A stretch of 64,000 nt of DNA from an uncultured Nioella sp. (GTDB lineage Bacteria > Pseudomonadota > Alphaproteobacteria > Rhodobacterales > Rhodobacteraceae). The position numbers and the translations under genes are program-made. Location: contig CANLZL010000004.1 of NCBI GenBank assembly GCA_947495575.1, positions 62,001 through 126,000 of the forward strand, written 5' to 3'. Below, one piece after another: positions 29,323 through 37,761 of this stretch; positions within the stretch are counted from its first letter, which is position 1, and each line of letters opens with the position of its first letter. The notes beneath the pieces were generated by a model, which was not told the origin of the DNA, did no database searches, and worked only from the letters and a program-made list of their open reading frames with translations.

Positions 29323-29874
29323 ATGGATGCAGATCACAAGTTTCTGATCGAACAGATTGCGAGCGGCGATAAACAAGCGCTGGCCGCGCTTTATCGTGCT
29401 TTGGAGCGCCCCGTTTACAAATTTATTGTCTCCAGATTGAACGATCCTCACGAAGCGAACGACATACTCCATGAAGTGTTTATGGATGTCTGGCGATCCG
29501 CCGGCCGCTTTGAAGGGAGATCTAAGGTGCAGACTTGGATATTTGGCATAGCCTACCGCAAAAGCATCGACGCAATGCGCCGTCGTGGCCGGATGGATTA
29601 CACAGATGAAACTCCGGACATGGTGGATGACAACGCCGATCAGGTCGCTTGTCTGGCTGCAGGCCAGGAAGCGGAACATGTAAAGCATTGCCTTGAGACG
29701 TTGAAGGATGATCACCGCTCGGCCATTACTTTGGCTTTCTATCAGGACATGACATATGGCGAGATCGCCGAAGTGTCCGGTGTTCCTGAGGGCACGATCA
29801 AGACCCGCATCTTCCATGCCAAGAAACTGCTAATGCGGTGCCTGTCGGGCCGCGTGGAAAGGGGCATGGCATGA
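29323..29874 (+). CDS. ECF-type RNA polymerase sigma factor
   Basis: A 183-residue sigma-70 family protein with region 2 (N-D-I-L-H-E-V-F-M-D-V-W near residue 45, then Q-T-W-I-F-G-I-A-Y-R-K-S-I-D) and region 4 (M-T-Y-G-E-I-A-E-V-S-G-V-P-E-G-T-I-K-T-R). There is no region 1 or 3, as in ECF factors. It would direct RNA polymerase to stress or envelope genes. Its stop overlaps the anti-sigma ATG as ATGA, so the pair is co-translated. Confidence 0.92.
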   Translation: MDADHKFLIEQIASGDKQALAALYRALERPVYKFIVSRLNDPHEANDILHEVFMDVWRSAGRFEGRSKVQTWIFGIAYRKSIDAMRRRGRMDYTDETPDMVDDNADQVACLAAGQEAEHVKHCLETLKDDHRSAITLAFYQDMTYGEIAEVSGVPEGTIKTRIFHAKKLLMRCLSGRVERGMA

Positions 29875-30482
29875 CCCGCAATGATTTTGAAACTCTGCTG
29901 ACTTTCAAGGCCAACGGTACCCTGGATGGGGACGAGCTGGCGCAGCTGGACGCAGCCCTGACCGAAGACGCCGATCTGCGCGCTGATTTGGCCGCTTTGG
30001 AAGCGATCCGTGAAACGATGCAAGCTGAAGAGGTTGCCAGCCCCGGTGAGTTTGGACTGGCCCGCCTGATGCGCGATGTTGAGGCCGAAGGACCCCGGTT
30101 TGCGCCAGAGCCTGCTGCAGCCAATGACAATGTCGTGCCGCTTTCCCGATTGCGGATTTGGCAAGTGGCAGCAGCCGTCATTTTGGCCGTAGGAGTAGCT
30201 TTCAACATTCCGCAATTGAGCGGCCCGTCCAGTATGGAGGCCGACCCGGCAGGGTTTTCTCTGGCCAGCGGCGAAGAGGCCGCGACGGTCGATTTCACCG
30301 TAACGTTCGCACCTGATGCGACCGAGGCCGAAATTCGCGCCCTGCTTTTGGAAGTGGACGCAGAGATTGTCAGCGGCCCGTCTGCCCTTGGCTTCTACGG
30401 TGTTGCCCTGCTAGGCTCTTCGGCAGATGACGATGCGCGCGCTGCATTGGTCGCGTCCACCATCGTCGAGGATGTTCAATAA
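29871..30482 (+). CDS. Membrane anti-sigma factor
   Basis: A 203-residue protein. The N-terminal 80 residues are acidic and helical, with the T-R-N-D-F-E-x-L-L-T-F-K-A-N-G-T-L entry that resembles the anti-sigma domain, and no zinc-binding C-x-x-C. One membrane helix lies near residue 100-118 (V-A-A-A-V-I-L-A-V-G-V-A-F). The C-terminal region is therefore probably periplasmic. It should hold the upstream sigma factor inactive until a signal arrives. The position directly behind the sigma gene is the main argument. Confidence 0.8.
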   Translation: MTRNDFETLLTFKANGTLDGDELAQLDAALTEDADLRADLAALEAIRETMQAEEVASPGEFGLARLMRDVEAEGPRFAPEPAAANDNVVPLSRLRIWQVAAAVILAVGVAFNIPQLSGPSSMEADPAGFSLASGEEAATVDFTVTFAPDATEAEIRALLLEVDAEIVSGPSALGFYGVALLGSSADDDARAALVASTIVEDVQ

Positions 30483-30504
30483 ACCTCTGCCACAAGGCTT
30501 TGAC

Positions 30505-31755
30505 ATGACCCGATTGATTTTCTGCATTTTGGCGCTTTTTCTCGCCAATTCCGTCCCGCAATCCCTTTTCGCTCAAACGACGCCGGGCGACGGGACCGAT
30601 GACCCGTATGGCAATGGTGGTGCCGCTTATCCCGAATATGGCGAACATGACGATCATGAGGTCACCCCCGGACTGTCACAGCATAACCGTTACCGCACGA
30701 TTGGCCTTGGTCGGCCCGAGATCATTGTGACCGGCCCCATCGGCGAATTCGGTGATGCCAATTCGGCACTTCAGAGTTTAGGGGCAGAGTTGCTACGTTT
30801 CCGCGACCTGCCGGAATTGGGCCTTAGGATTGCAATCTACGATTTCCATTTCAGAACAACCGTGCCCGAAGCTCAGGATAGCCTGGACCAGGCCGCGCCG
30901 AATACGTTTGTCGGCACTCATCACGTCTACAGCCTGAGCCAAGGCCGGCCTCGCCTATATGCGCCTGAGATGATTGGCGATGTCGGCTCTGGGGCTTGTG
31001 CGCTTCGGCGTGGGCTGGCTGTGGGAATTATCGACGGTCCGGTGGATGCGTCCCATCCGGCCCTCGCTGCCGCACGCATCGTGACCGAAAACGTTTTGTC
31101 GGCTAATGAGCGGGCGCCCGGCCTTGCGCATGGAACGGCAGTTGCCGGCTTGATAGCAGGCGAAGCCTCTGACAGCGGATTGGGCGGGTTTGCACGCGGC
31201 GCGCAAATATATGCGGTTTCTGCCTTCACACGGGATGGAGGAAACCCCGGCGCCGATATCGAACGGATTGCCACAGCCATCGACTATTTGATCGGGCAGA
31301 ATGTGCGACTGATCAACATGTCGTTTGCAGGGCCGCAAAACCAGGTCATGAATGTCGTCTTAAACCGGGCAGCCAGCCGTGGTGTCGTAATGGTGGCAGC
31401 GGCAGGCAACAATGGTCGTGAGCTTGCAGCCTATCCCGCGGCCCATCCAGCCGTGATTGCTGTCACGGCTGTTGATGCGGCGTTCCGGCGCTACCGATCC
31501 GCGAATTTTGGCGACCATATAGAATTTGCTGCCCCGGGCGTTGATGTTTACGTCGCGGACGGACGAGGCGGCACTTATGCCTCCGGCACCTCCTACGCGG
31601 CCCCGATTGTCACAGCGCTTGCCGCGCGATTGGCCAGTGCGGGCGGATTGTCGACGGAACGATTGCGGCAGGAATTGCGCAGTTCCGCCGTGGATCTTGG
31701 TGCCGATGGCTTTGATTCCGAATTTGGATGGGGGCTGGTACGCGGCGGGTGCTGA
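30505..31755 (+). CDS. Exported subtilisin-like serine protease (S8)
   Basis: A 416-residue protease with a signal peptide (M-T-R-L-I-F-C-I-L-A-L-F...L-F-A-Q). The catalytic triad is complete: Asp177 in G-I-I-D-G, His209 in A-H-G-T-A-V-A-G, and Ser363 in S-G-T-S-Y-A-A-P. N-M-S-F-A-G near residue 270 carries the oxyanion region. Residues 25-160 are unlike known subtilase propeptides. It starts 22 nt after the anti-sigma stop. A periplasmic protease made with the sigma pair might cleave the anti-sigma; that is inference. Confidence 0.9.
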   Translation: MTRLIFCILALFLANSVPQSLFAQTTPGDGTDDPYGNGGAAYPEYGEHDDHEVTPGLSQHNRYRTIGLGRPEIIVTGPIGEFGDANSALQSLGAELLRFRDLPELGLRIAIYDFHFRTTVPEAQDSLDQAAPNTFVGTHHVYSLSQGRPRLYAPEMIGDVGSGACALRRGLAVGIIDGPVDASHPALAAARIVTENVLSANERAPGLAHGTAVAGLIAGEASDSGLGGFARGAQIYAVSAFTRDGGNPGADIERIATAIDYLIGQNVRLINMSFAGPQNQVMNVVLNRAASRGVVMVAAAGNNGRELAAYPAAHPAVIAVTAVDAAFRRYRSANFGDHIEFAAPGVDVYVADGRGGTYASGTSYAAPIVTALAARLASAGGLSTERLRQELRSSAVDLGADGFDSEFGWGLVRGGC

Positions 31756-31782
31756 CCACCAAAAAAGTTTGAACCTTTTAGG

Positions 31783-31819
31783 AGCCCCCTACGACTGATG
31801 TTCGTAGGGGCTTTTTTTT
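31783..31819 (+). terminator. Rho-independent terminator after the sigma/anti-sigma/protease operon
   Basis: AGCCCC(C)TACGA pairs with TCGTAGGGGCT, leaving one bulged C, and is followed by eight T. Confidence 0.92.
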
Positions 31820-31834
31820 AAAGGATCTGTTTTT

Positions 31835-32242
31835 ATGACCAAACTTTATTTTTCTGCTGCATTGACCGCATTGACCCTGTCCACTTCGGGCGTTGCTACC
31901 GCAAATACGGGCGATTTCCTATTGAACTGTGCGAACCACATCCGTCTGTCCTGTTTGGCAGGGGCAACCAACCCCGACGCGTGTATGCGGATCTCTGAAG
32001 ATATCTGCCAAGAGGGCGCCAGCCAGGGCGGTTCGATGGATTGGTTGCGCCGGGTACAGATTTTGATGGTGCCCGTGCCAACGAATGACGACCCTCGCTA
32101 TCGCTACGTTGTGTTGAACGACACACCGCGCCCGAACCTTGGCGAAGACGAGGACCCTCAAAACCGCCCCGGCCGCGATGAGCCGGACATGTATATCGAA
32201 GAAGACCTGTCGATCATGACGGTTGATCCGTATTCTTACTGA
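31835..32242 (+). CDS. Secreted hypothetical protein, 135 aa
   Basis: A signal peptide (M-T-K-L-Y-F-S-A-A-L-T-A-L...A-T-A) precedes a mature domain with four cysteines in C-A-N...L-S-C-L...D-A-C-M...D-I-C, so two disulfides are likely. The tail is very acidic and Pro-rich. No family was recognised. It starts only 15 nt after the T-tract of the upstream terminator, so it needs its own promoter or partial readthrough. Confidence 0.7.
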   Translation: MTKLYFSAALTALTLSTSGVATANTGDFLLNCANHIRLSCLAGATNPDACMRISEDICQEGASQGGSMDWLRRVQILMVPVPTNDDPRYRYVVLNDTPRPNLGEDEDPQNRPGRDEPDMYIEEDLSIMTVDPYSY

Positions 32243-32264
32243 TCACTTCGACGCGCGCAAATCA

Positions 32265-32310
32265 TTGGGGGCCTCCGAGAATTCGGGGGCTCCTTTCTTT
32301 TTTGTAGAAA
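32265..32310 (+). terminator. Probable terminator after the 135-aa secreted protein gene
   Basis: GGCCTCCGA and TCGGGGGCT pair with one or two wobble positions around a short loop, and a T-rich tail (TTTCTTTTTT) follows. Confidence 0.7.
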
Positions 32311-32393
32311 TTTGAAAAAGGAATGAACCGGGAAGGCCCGCCAAACGACCCATAGGCAGACCATCAGAAATTGATCCCGAAAAGGAGCCTGCC

Positions 32394-32531
32394 ATGAACC
32401 CCCACCTGCTTGCCATCTTTGCCGCCACCCGCCCCGCCGCCAAAGCAGCCCGTCCCGTTTCTACTGCGGCCGTGCCTGTCCACGCGGCCCCTGCGCCACT
32501 GGCAAATCTGCGTCGCTCGATTTCGGGCTGA
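32394..32531 (+). CDS. Small Ala/Pro-rich protein, 45 aa
   Basis: A textbook AAAAGGAG site lies 7 nt before the ATG. The 45-residue product starts M-N-P-H-L-L-A-I-F-A-A-T, is Ala/Pro/Val-rich in the middle and ends L-R-R-S-I-S-G. No family is recognised. The length is short enough for chance, so confidence rests mainly on the ribosome site and its position ahead of a second small ORF. Confidence 0.45.
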   Translation: MNPHLLAIFAATRPAAKAARPVSTAAVPVHAAPAPLANLRRSISG

Positions 32532-32643
32532 CCAAAAAACACGCGCACGAAACCAATTTCTTTGAACCGGTTGCGAAGCTGCACCGACCTACACCTGAGA
32601 CCCGCAATTTCGCGGTAAAGAATTAAGAGGGGAAGCCACTGCA

Positions 32644-32835
32644 ATGACACGTCTGCTGCACGCCACGCTGACATTTTTTACCGTCAGCCTGAACAACGCT
32701 TCCTCCGCTTTTGCCTTGGATTTCTGGCAACCGCCTGTGGCCTGTTATGGCCAGGCCATAGGTGGGCATGACCAAACACTTTTCATTAATCTTGGTCAGG
32801 GCCGTTCTGTCCCCCTGACCCTTTCAGAGCACTGA
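32644..32835 (+). CDS. Small exported protein, 63 aa
   Basis: A GAGGGGAAG site lies 8 nt upstream. The first 25 residues (M-T-R-L-L-H-A-T-L-T-F-F-T-V-S-L...A-F-A-L) look like a signal peptide, leaving a mature part of about 38 residues beginning D-F-W-Q-P-P-V-A-C. No family was recognised. A terminator stem overlaps its stop codon, which favours a real transcript end here. Confidence 0.5.
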   Translation: MTRLLHATLTFFTVSLNNASSAFALDFWQPPVACYGQAIGGHDQTLFINLGQGRSVPLTLSEH

Positions 32836-32868
32836 ACGTCCCCCGTCCCTCAGATTTCAGTGCTCTTT
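32826..32868 (+). terminator. Terminator overlapping the stop of the 63-aa gene
   Basis: AGAGCACTGA at 32826-32835 and TCAGTGCTCT at 32856-32865 form a 10-bp perfect stem, followed by TTTT. The stop codon is part of the left arm. Confidence 0.75.
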
Positions 32869-32873
32869 TCACT

Positions 32874-32906
32874 GGCCTGTCCTTTGCGGCAGGCCGGTTT
32901 TTTTTG
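32874..32906 (+). terminator. Second Rho-independent terminator
   Basis: GGCCTG / CAGGCC with a 10-nt loop, followed by GG and eight T. It reinforces the upstream terminator and separates these genes from convergent dtd. Confidence 0.85.
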
Positions 32907-32923
32907 GGGGGGAGGTGGAGGGG

Positions 32924-33361
32924 TTAGGATTCCATCCAGATCGTCACGGGCCCGTCATTGATCAGGGACACTTTCATATCCGCGCCAAACTGACCGGTCT
33001 CAACGGGCACCCCAAGCTGCGCAAGTGCCTGCGCGAAATGCTGATAGAGCGCATCCCCAGTTGCCGGATCGGCAGCGGCGGAGAAGCCCGGCCGATTGCC
33101 GCGGCTGGTATCGGCGGCCAATGTGAACTGGCTCACGACAAGGGCAGAGCCGGAAATATCGCGAACAGAGCGGTTCATTTTGCCCGCCTCATCGGTGAAA
33201 ATCCGTAGCTTGGAGATTTTGCTGGCTAAGGCGTCGGCCTGCGCCTCGCCATCGCCCGCCATCGCACAGACCAGGATCAACAGGCCCGGCCCGGTTTGCC
33301 CAACAACTGCCCCATCGACGCGTACTGCCGCCTCGCTGACCCGTTGGATAAGGGCCCTCAT
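32924..33361 (-). CDS. dtd: D-aminoacyl-tRNA deacylase
   Basis: A 145-residue DTD enzyme that removes D-amino acids from tRNA. It starts [15 protein letters not shown], has the catalytic-loop motif S-Q-F-T-L-A-A-D near residue 78, and the cross-subunit G-P-V-T-I-W near the end that closes the chiral pocket. It overlaps the upstream sugar kinase gene by 4 nt and so is translated from the same message. Confidence 0.95.
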   Translation of the reverse strand: MRALIQRVSEAAVRVDGAVVGQTGPGLLILVCAMAGDGEAQADALASKISKLRIFTDEAGKMNRSVRDISGSALVVSQFTLAADTSRGNRPGFSAAADPATGDALYQHFAQALAQLGVPVETGQFGADMKVSLINDGPVTIWMES

Positions 33362-34281
33362 GCAATCTCGTCCCGGCGCGGCGGGTTGGCGCCTGCGCGT
33401 GAGACAGTGATTGCGGCCGCCTTCGCGCCAAGCGTCAGGGCAGAGATCAGCGCAGCCTCGGACAAATCCGCGATCTTCGATTTGGTCAGGCAGCCGGCTT
33501 CGGCCAGTCCGGCCAGAAACCCTGCGTTAAATGTGTCGCCCGCGCCGACGGTGTCGATAACTTTGGCCTTTTCAGCGGCAACGAAGGTCTTTCCGCCTGC
33601 ATGATAAGCGGTCACGCCTTTGGCGCCTTCGGTCATACAAAAGATTTTTGGTCCCTTGGCCAGCAGCTTTGCGGCCAGTTGATCTGTATCTCCGGCACCC
33701 TCAAGCCAATGAAGGTCCTCGTCCGATAGCTTAACGATATCTGCTGCCGCAATCATTCGCTCGATCCGTGCGCGATAACGGTCTTCATCCCGAATGAAAT
33801 CTGGGCGGATATTGGGATCAATCATTACCGGCAGGTGTTTGCCGCCCTTCAGACAAAGGGCCTCATAGGCCTCTGCGCAGGGTTCCACGGCCAGACTAAT
33901 CCCACCAAGAAACAGCGCGTCGATTCCTGTCAGGTCAGAAGGAATGTCCCCTGCGCCCAACATGCGTCCGGCTGTGTTCTCGTCGTAGAAGGCATATGAG
34001 GCGTGACCGTCTGTCAATGTCACAAAGGCAAGCGTCGTCGGCTTGTCCGCGCGTTTGGCAAAGGAACCGTCGACGTTTGACGCCGTCAAAGCCTCTTCGA
34101 GCTGCTTTCCGAATAAGTCGGTTGAAAGCCCGGTAAAGAGGCCAGTCGGCTGCCCAAGACGTCCCAGACCGATGGCCGTGTTGAACACCGCGCCACCCGG
34201 ATAAGGGGCAAAGGCCATTTCCCCCTGATCGGTTTTACGGGGCAGCATGTCGATCAGGGCTTCGCCTGCACAAAGGATCAT
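33358..34281 (-). CDS. PfkB-family carbohydrate kinase (fructokinase-like)
   Basis: A 307-residue ribokinase-fold enzyme. The N-terminal G-E-A-L-I-D-M-L-P, the [15 protein letters not shown] substrate-binding segment and the C-terminal [13 protein letters not shown] with the catalytic Asp are diagnostic. F-Y-D-E-N-T-A-G-R favours fructokinase but the sugar is not proven. It is followed by dtd with a 4-nt overlap. A LacI-type operator lies 59 nt upstream of its start. Confidence 0.9.
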   Translation of the reverse strand: MILCAGEALIDMLPRKTDQGEMAFAPYPGGAVFNTAIGLGRLGQPTGLFTGLSTDLFGKQLEEALTASNVDGSFAKRADKPTTLAFVTLTDGHASYAFYDENTAGRMLGAGDIPSDLTGIDALFLGGISLAVEPCAEAYEALCLKGGKHLPVMIDPNIRPDFIRDEDRYRARIERMIAAADIVKLSDEDLHWLEGAGDTDQLAAKLLAKGPKIFCMTEGAKGVTAYHAGGKTFVAAEKAKVIDTVGAGDTFNAGFLAGLAEAGCLTKSKIADLSEAALISALTLGAKAAAITVSRAGANPPRRDEIA

Positions 34282-34339
34282 GGTCGGACCTCATTGATTC
34301 TCTCGGACCAGTCATATCTGGCAACTGTTTATCGGTCCA

Positions 34340-34351
34340 GTTAGCGCTAAC
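34340..34351 (-). promoter_or_regulatory. LacI-family operator upstream of the sugar kinase gene
   Basis: GTTAGCGCTAAC is a 12-bp perfect palindrome with the central CG of LacI-family operators. It lies 59 nt upstream of the kinase start. The repressor is not in this window. Sugar-inducible control of the kinase (and dtd) is inferred. Confidence 0.7.
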
Positions 34352-34400
34352 ATTTTGTTTCGCCGGACATACCACTGGAAAAGCGTCATTCGCGTCTGGG

Positions 34401-35549
34401 CTACTGGCTCATGGCAATGAGGTATCCCACACCTGCAGCCACAGCCAAACCCAGAACAACCGCAATGGCGATCTTGATTGCGGACCACGGGCGTTCGCCC
34501 TGAACGCGGCCGGTTTGGCCGTTGACCACAAAGCGATAACTGTCGCCCTTGTATTTGTAGGCGGCCATCCAGACCGGCAGTAGGATATGCTTGAATGTTT
34601 GCTCAGAAACATCGGTGCTGACAAGGCTGATACGTTGCTGGTCGCCGCCAATGTCAAAGCGGATATCGCGCCGGATCTGCGCATCCATGATTTCACGGGC
34701 TTCATCATAGCCCTCTTCCAGATCGACAGTATAACCCTCAGCTCGGAAACCCGCTAGGAAGTGGGGGGCATAGGGCTCCAACTGGGTCAGGTTCCAAGGG
34801 GCCAGGTTGTCGGTGTATTTCTTGGGCAGGCTGCGCGATGCCAAAACCAGAACATCATCAAAGAAGCGTTGCACCCGGCCCGAGACATTGCGCCAGCGGA
34901 TCTTGCGCACGCGCTTCATTTTGCCGTCTGCACCGCGTTGCGTGACGTAATAATACGTCCCGCGCTGGCCGGAATAATCGCTGCGCGTCTGCGCGTCATA
35001 GGTCCAGTAAGGAACATAGATGCCATCAAGACTGCGGCCATTGCGGGCATATTCCTGCAAGCCTGAGGGCGCAAACCAGAGCTTGCCCAGCCACGCATTC
35101 ATCGCATCATGTGCGGCGCGTTCATCCATCTGAAAGGGGACAACGCCTTTGGGCTTCAGATGGCGATGGGTGCCAGTATCTGTGACAACAGGTGTCGCGC
35201 AGAACGGGCATTCGGAGGAGTGGATATTGGGATCAAATTCGACTTGCGCCCCGCAATTTGGACAAGAAGAGACCTGTGTCTCCTCCATCTCGGCCTCGGG
35301 CAGTTGTTCGGCAAGCGCAGCGTGAAAATCCAGCTCACTTATGACACTGGTCCATGGATTGTCATCCACGGTCTCATGCGTGTTTCCACAGTGATCGCAG
35401 ACCAACATACCCTGGCGGGCCGAAAACCGCATATCCGCGCCGCATTCGTCACACGGGAAACGATGATCATCTCCTACATCGGGCGCAGCGATCTCTTCTT
35501 CTTCGATCTCAGGGTCCGATCCCTGAGGGGGAGGGGGCAAATCACTCAT
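34401..35549 (-). CDS. Double zinc-ribbon protein with C-terminal membrane anchor (YdjG-like)
   Basis: A 382-residue protein. The acidic N-terminal 30 residues are followed by two zinc ribbons: C-D-E-C...C-D-H-C near residues 33-55 and C-P-N-C...C-P-F-C near 95-115, which resemble TFIIB-type or primosomal PriA-like ribbons. A beta-rich middle region contains W-T-Y-D-A-Q-T-R-S-D-Y and F-L-A-G-F-R-A-E-G-Y. A single helix anchors the C-terminus. B. subtilis YdjG, beside pspA and the SPFH protein YdjI, has a comparable make-up. Last gene of the TerC-TelA block. Start chosen at 35549; a TTG at 35576 is the alternative. Confidence 0.75.
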   Translation of the reverse strand: MSDLPPPPQGSDPEIEEEEIAAPDVGDDHRFPCDECGADMRFSARQGMLVCDHCGNTHETVDDNPWTSVISELDFHAALAEQLPEAEMEETQVSSCPNCGAQVEFDPNIHSSECPFCATPVVTDTGTHRHLKPKGVVPFQMDERAAHDAMNAWLGKLWFAPSGLQEYARNGRSLDGIYVPYWTYDAQTRSDYSGQRGTYYYVTQRGADGKMKRVRKIRWRNVSGRVQRFFDDVLVLASRSLPKKYTDNLAPWNLTQLEPYAPHFLAGFRAEGYTVDLEEGYDEAREIMDAQIRRDIRFDIGGDQQRISLVSTDVSEQTFKHILLPVWMAAYKYKGDSYRFVVNGQTGRVQGERPWSAIKIAIAVVLGLAVAAGVGYLIAMSQ

Positions 35550-35621
35550 CTGGGAACTCAATGCATTGGCAGTCAAAGGGCAACTGTCCCGATAAACTCG
35601 GGACAGTCAATTAGTCAGCAA

Positions 35622-36764
35622 TTAGACGCCCGGTGGTGGGGGTGGGGGCATGATTGTGAAGAGTTGGGCCAGTTCCTGCACGTCCTCGGCCTTTTTCCAA
35701 CCGTCCTGACCAGGGGTCCAGACAAAGCTCTCGCGGGTCAATTCGCCGCCCGCTGCCATCTGGCCCATCGTGGCCTTTGAAAACGGGCCTTTGGTTTGGC
35801 CGTTTTCCGCGACATGCCAGACATGCTCAACCGGGGGCGGTGGCGGGGCCATTGCCGCAGGTTGATGGGTTTGCGCCGGTTGCGCGCCCCACGGGCCTTG
35901 ATTGCCACCCATCGCATTTGCCATCTGGTTGGCCATCGCCATGCCCATGCCTAGCCCCATACCGGCGCCCATGCCACCATCGCCACCGGGATTGGCAGCA
36001 GCGGCCTGCATAGCTTCGGCGGCTGAGAACTGGGTGTACCGGTTCAGATCGCCGACAACACCCATCGAGGTGCGTTTATCCAGCGCTTCTTCCACTGCGG
36101 GTGGCAGGCTGATGTTCTCGATATAAAGCTCAGGCAACTCCAGACCGTATTGATCAATCGTACCGGAAATCGCTTCGGCAAGGATCCGGCCAAGATCGCC
36201 GGTGTTGCCGGCCATGTCGAGCACGGGGATACCGCAAGAGCCGATCACGCGAGAGAACTCCTGCACGATGATATTGCGGATCTGGTATGTGACCTCATCC
36301 GTGGTGAATTCGCCATCTGTGCCGACGATCTCGGTCATAAATTTGCCGGCGTCTTTCACCTTGACAGTGTATGTGCCAAAGGCGCGGATGCGCGTGGGTC
36401 CGAAATCGGGATCACGCAGCATAATTGGGTTCTTGGTGCCCCATTTCAGATCGGTGAAGCGGTTCGTATTGACGAAATAGATCTCGGATTTGAACGGGCT
36501 TTGAAACCCATGCGACCAATGCTGCAACGTGGTCATGATCGGCATGTTGTTCGTCTCGAGCATATAAAGCCCGGGGTTGAACACATCCGCCAGTTGACCT
36601 TCATGAATGAAGACCGCCGATTGGCCTTCGCGCACGGTCAGCTTGGCACCGTATTTGATCTCATGCCCATGACGCTCAAAACGCCAGACCATGGTGTCGC
36701 GGCTGTCATCGGTCCAATGAATGACATCAATGAACTGGCCAGAGAGGAAATCGAAAATGGACAT
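35622..36764 (-). CDS. SPFH-domain (virion-core-like) protein with C-terminal GYF_2 domain
   Basis: A 380-residue protein. The first 240 residues form an SPFH domain of the YdjI/virion-core type: V-I-H-W-T-D-D-S-R-D-T-M-V-W-R-F, then V-R-E-G-Q-S-A-V-F-I-H-E-G and F-G-T-Y-T-V-K-V. A Gly/Met/Ala-rich linker (about 245-315) leads to a GYF_2-type domain W-H-V-A-E-N-G-Q-T-K-G-P-F-S. It ends in a poly-Pro tail. AAGGAGG lies 6 nt before the start. SPFH proteins make membrane-associated scaffolds; GYF domains bind Pro-rich peptides. Confidence 0.85.
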   Translation of the reverse strand: MSIFDFLSGQFIDVIHWTDDSRDTMVWRFERHGHEIKYGAKLTVREGQSAVFIHEGQLADVFNPGLYMLETNNMPIMTTLQHWSHGFQSPFKSEIYFVNTNRFTDLKWGTKNPIMLRDPDFGPTRIRAFGTYTVKVKDAGKFMTEIVGTDGEFTTDEVTYQIRNIIVQEFSRVIGSCGIPVLDMAGNTGDLGRILAEAISGTIDQYGLELPELYIENISLPPAVEEALDKRTSMGVVGDLNRYTQFSAAEAMQAAAANPGGDGGMGAGMGLGMGMAMANQMANAMGGNQGPWGAQPAQTHQPAAMAPPPPPVEHVWHVAENGQTKGPFSKATMGQMAAGGELTRESFVWTPGQDGWKKAEDVQELAQLFTIMPPPPPPGV

Positions 36765-36797
36765 ATGTGTCCTCCTTTTGAAATTCGGGCCTTTTGC

Positions 36798-37742
36798 CTA
36801 GCTTGGCCCACCGACCAGCCCTTCGGCAAGCTCGGTCAGAATGGGGCGCGCCTGAACCGAAGTCATGCCGGGGTCGAGGCGCGGGTTATACAACATGGCG
36901 AGCAGCATTTCATCATGCGTGGTCAGCAACGCAAATTCTTCGTCATCATTGAAGATCGAGGGGCGCGCGATTGGGCTGTCATTGGGCAGGCCAAGCCCCT
37001 GTGCGACCTCTTCATGCACACAAGATCGGCGCAAGAGGCTGGGATGCTCAGTGCGAATGATGGCAATGGCCCCGACATAGACATGCGGGCGCCGGGATTC
37101 CGAGACGGAATAAACCGAACAGAAATTGAAACGCGGCAAGCTGGTGATTTCGCGGACAGTTTCAGCGCTGATCGAGGGCATGATCTGCCGCAGCAAGGGT
37201 TCGGCAGTAATCTGTTCGTCCCGGTTCAGGTAGAGCACATGGAAATTGCCACCAGAGCCCACCGCGCGGATGGAATGCCCGGTAACACGGGCCAGCCGGT
37301 CGGCATATTGCGCCAGAACGCGACGATCTTCGTCGGCCGTATCCTCGGGAACTGACCGCCCGAAATGCGCCTGAATACGCACAGGCCCACCCCAACGGCG
37401 TAAAACAGACGGGGTTTGTTGCGCCACGAAGCGTCCGCCGGACAGCGCATATTCGTCAAAAAGCGCGATGCGCTCGAAATTCGCAACAAGGTTTCGTGCG
37501 ATGATCGGCGTGTCCGGCCCGCCGCCATCTGTGCGCAGAAGGCCTTGCGTCAACAGGCGTTGCTGGACGCCTTCATAATACCGCGCATAAGCGAGGCTTT
37601 CGGCCGATGGTTCTACCGAAGGCGGCGCGACGGCCACGGGTGGGGTGGCCCGAACAGGGGTCGTTTCGGTGGTCGACAGACAGGCGGACAGGGCCGCAGA
37701 TGCGACCACTGCCATGCTCAGTTTTGTCCAAAAACGACCCAC
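36798..37742 (-). CDS. DUF2927 lipoprotein, probable metalloprotease-like
   Basis: A 314-residue protein beginning with a GTG that follows G-G-A-G-G by 11 nt. The signal is G-R-F-W-T-K-L-S-M-A-V-V-A-S-A-A-L-S-A-C, a clear lipobox with Cys near residue 19. The body holds the DUF2927 signature H-E-E-V-A-Q-G-L-G-L-P-N-D near residue 240, an H-E-x-x-x-x-x-x-x-x-x motif reminiscent of metallopeptidases but without a proven zinc site. An upstream ATG at 37790 overlaps telA by 29 nt and lacks a good ribosome site. It follows telA directly, in the same operon. Confidence 0.8.
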   Translation of the reverse strand: MGRFWTKLSMAVVASAALSACLSTTETTPVRATPPVAVAPPSVEPSAESLAYARYYEGVQQRLLTQGLLRTDGGGPDTPIIARNLVANFERIALFDEYALSGGRFVAQQTPSVLRRWGGPVRIQAHFGRSVPEDTADEDRRVLAQYADRLARVTGHSIRAVGSGGNFHVLYLNRDEQITAEPLLRQIMPSISAETVREITSLPRFNFCSVYSVSESRRPHVYVGAIAIIRTEHPSLLRRSCVHEEVAQGLGLPNDSPIARPSIFNDDEEFALLTTHDEMLLAMLYNPRLDPGMTSVQARPILTELAEGLVGGPS

Positions 37743-37761
37743 GCGGCCCGATGCCTCCGCT

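Noticed and set aside
36150..37355. 401-codon frame antisense to the SPFH and DUF2927 genes
   Set aside because: Crosses two genes supported by motifs and ribosome sites; no family features.
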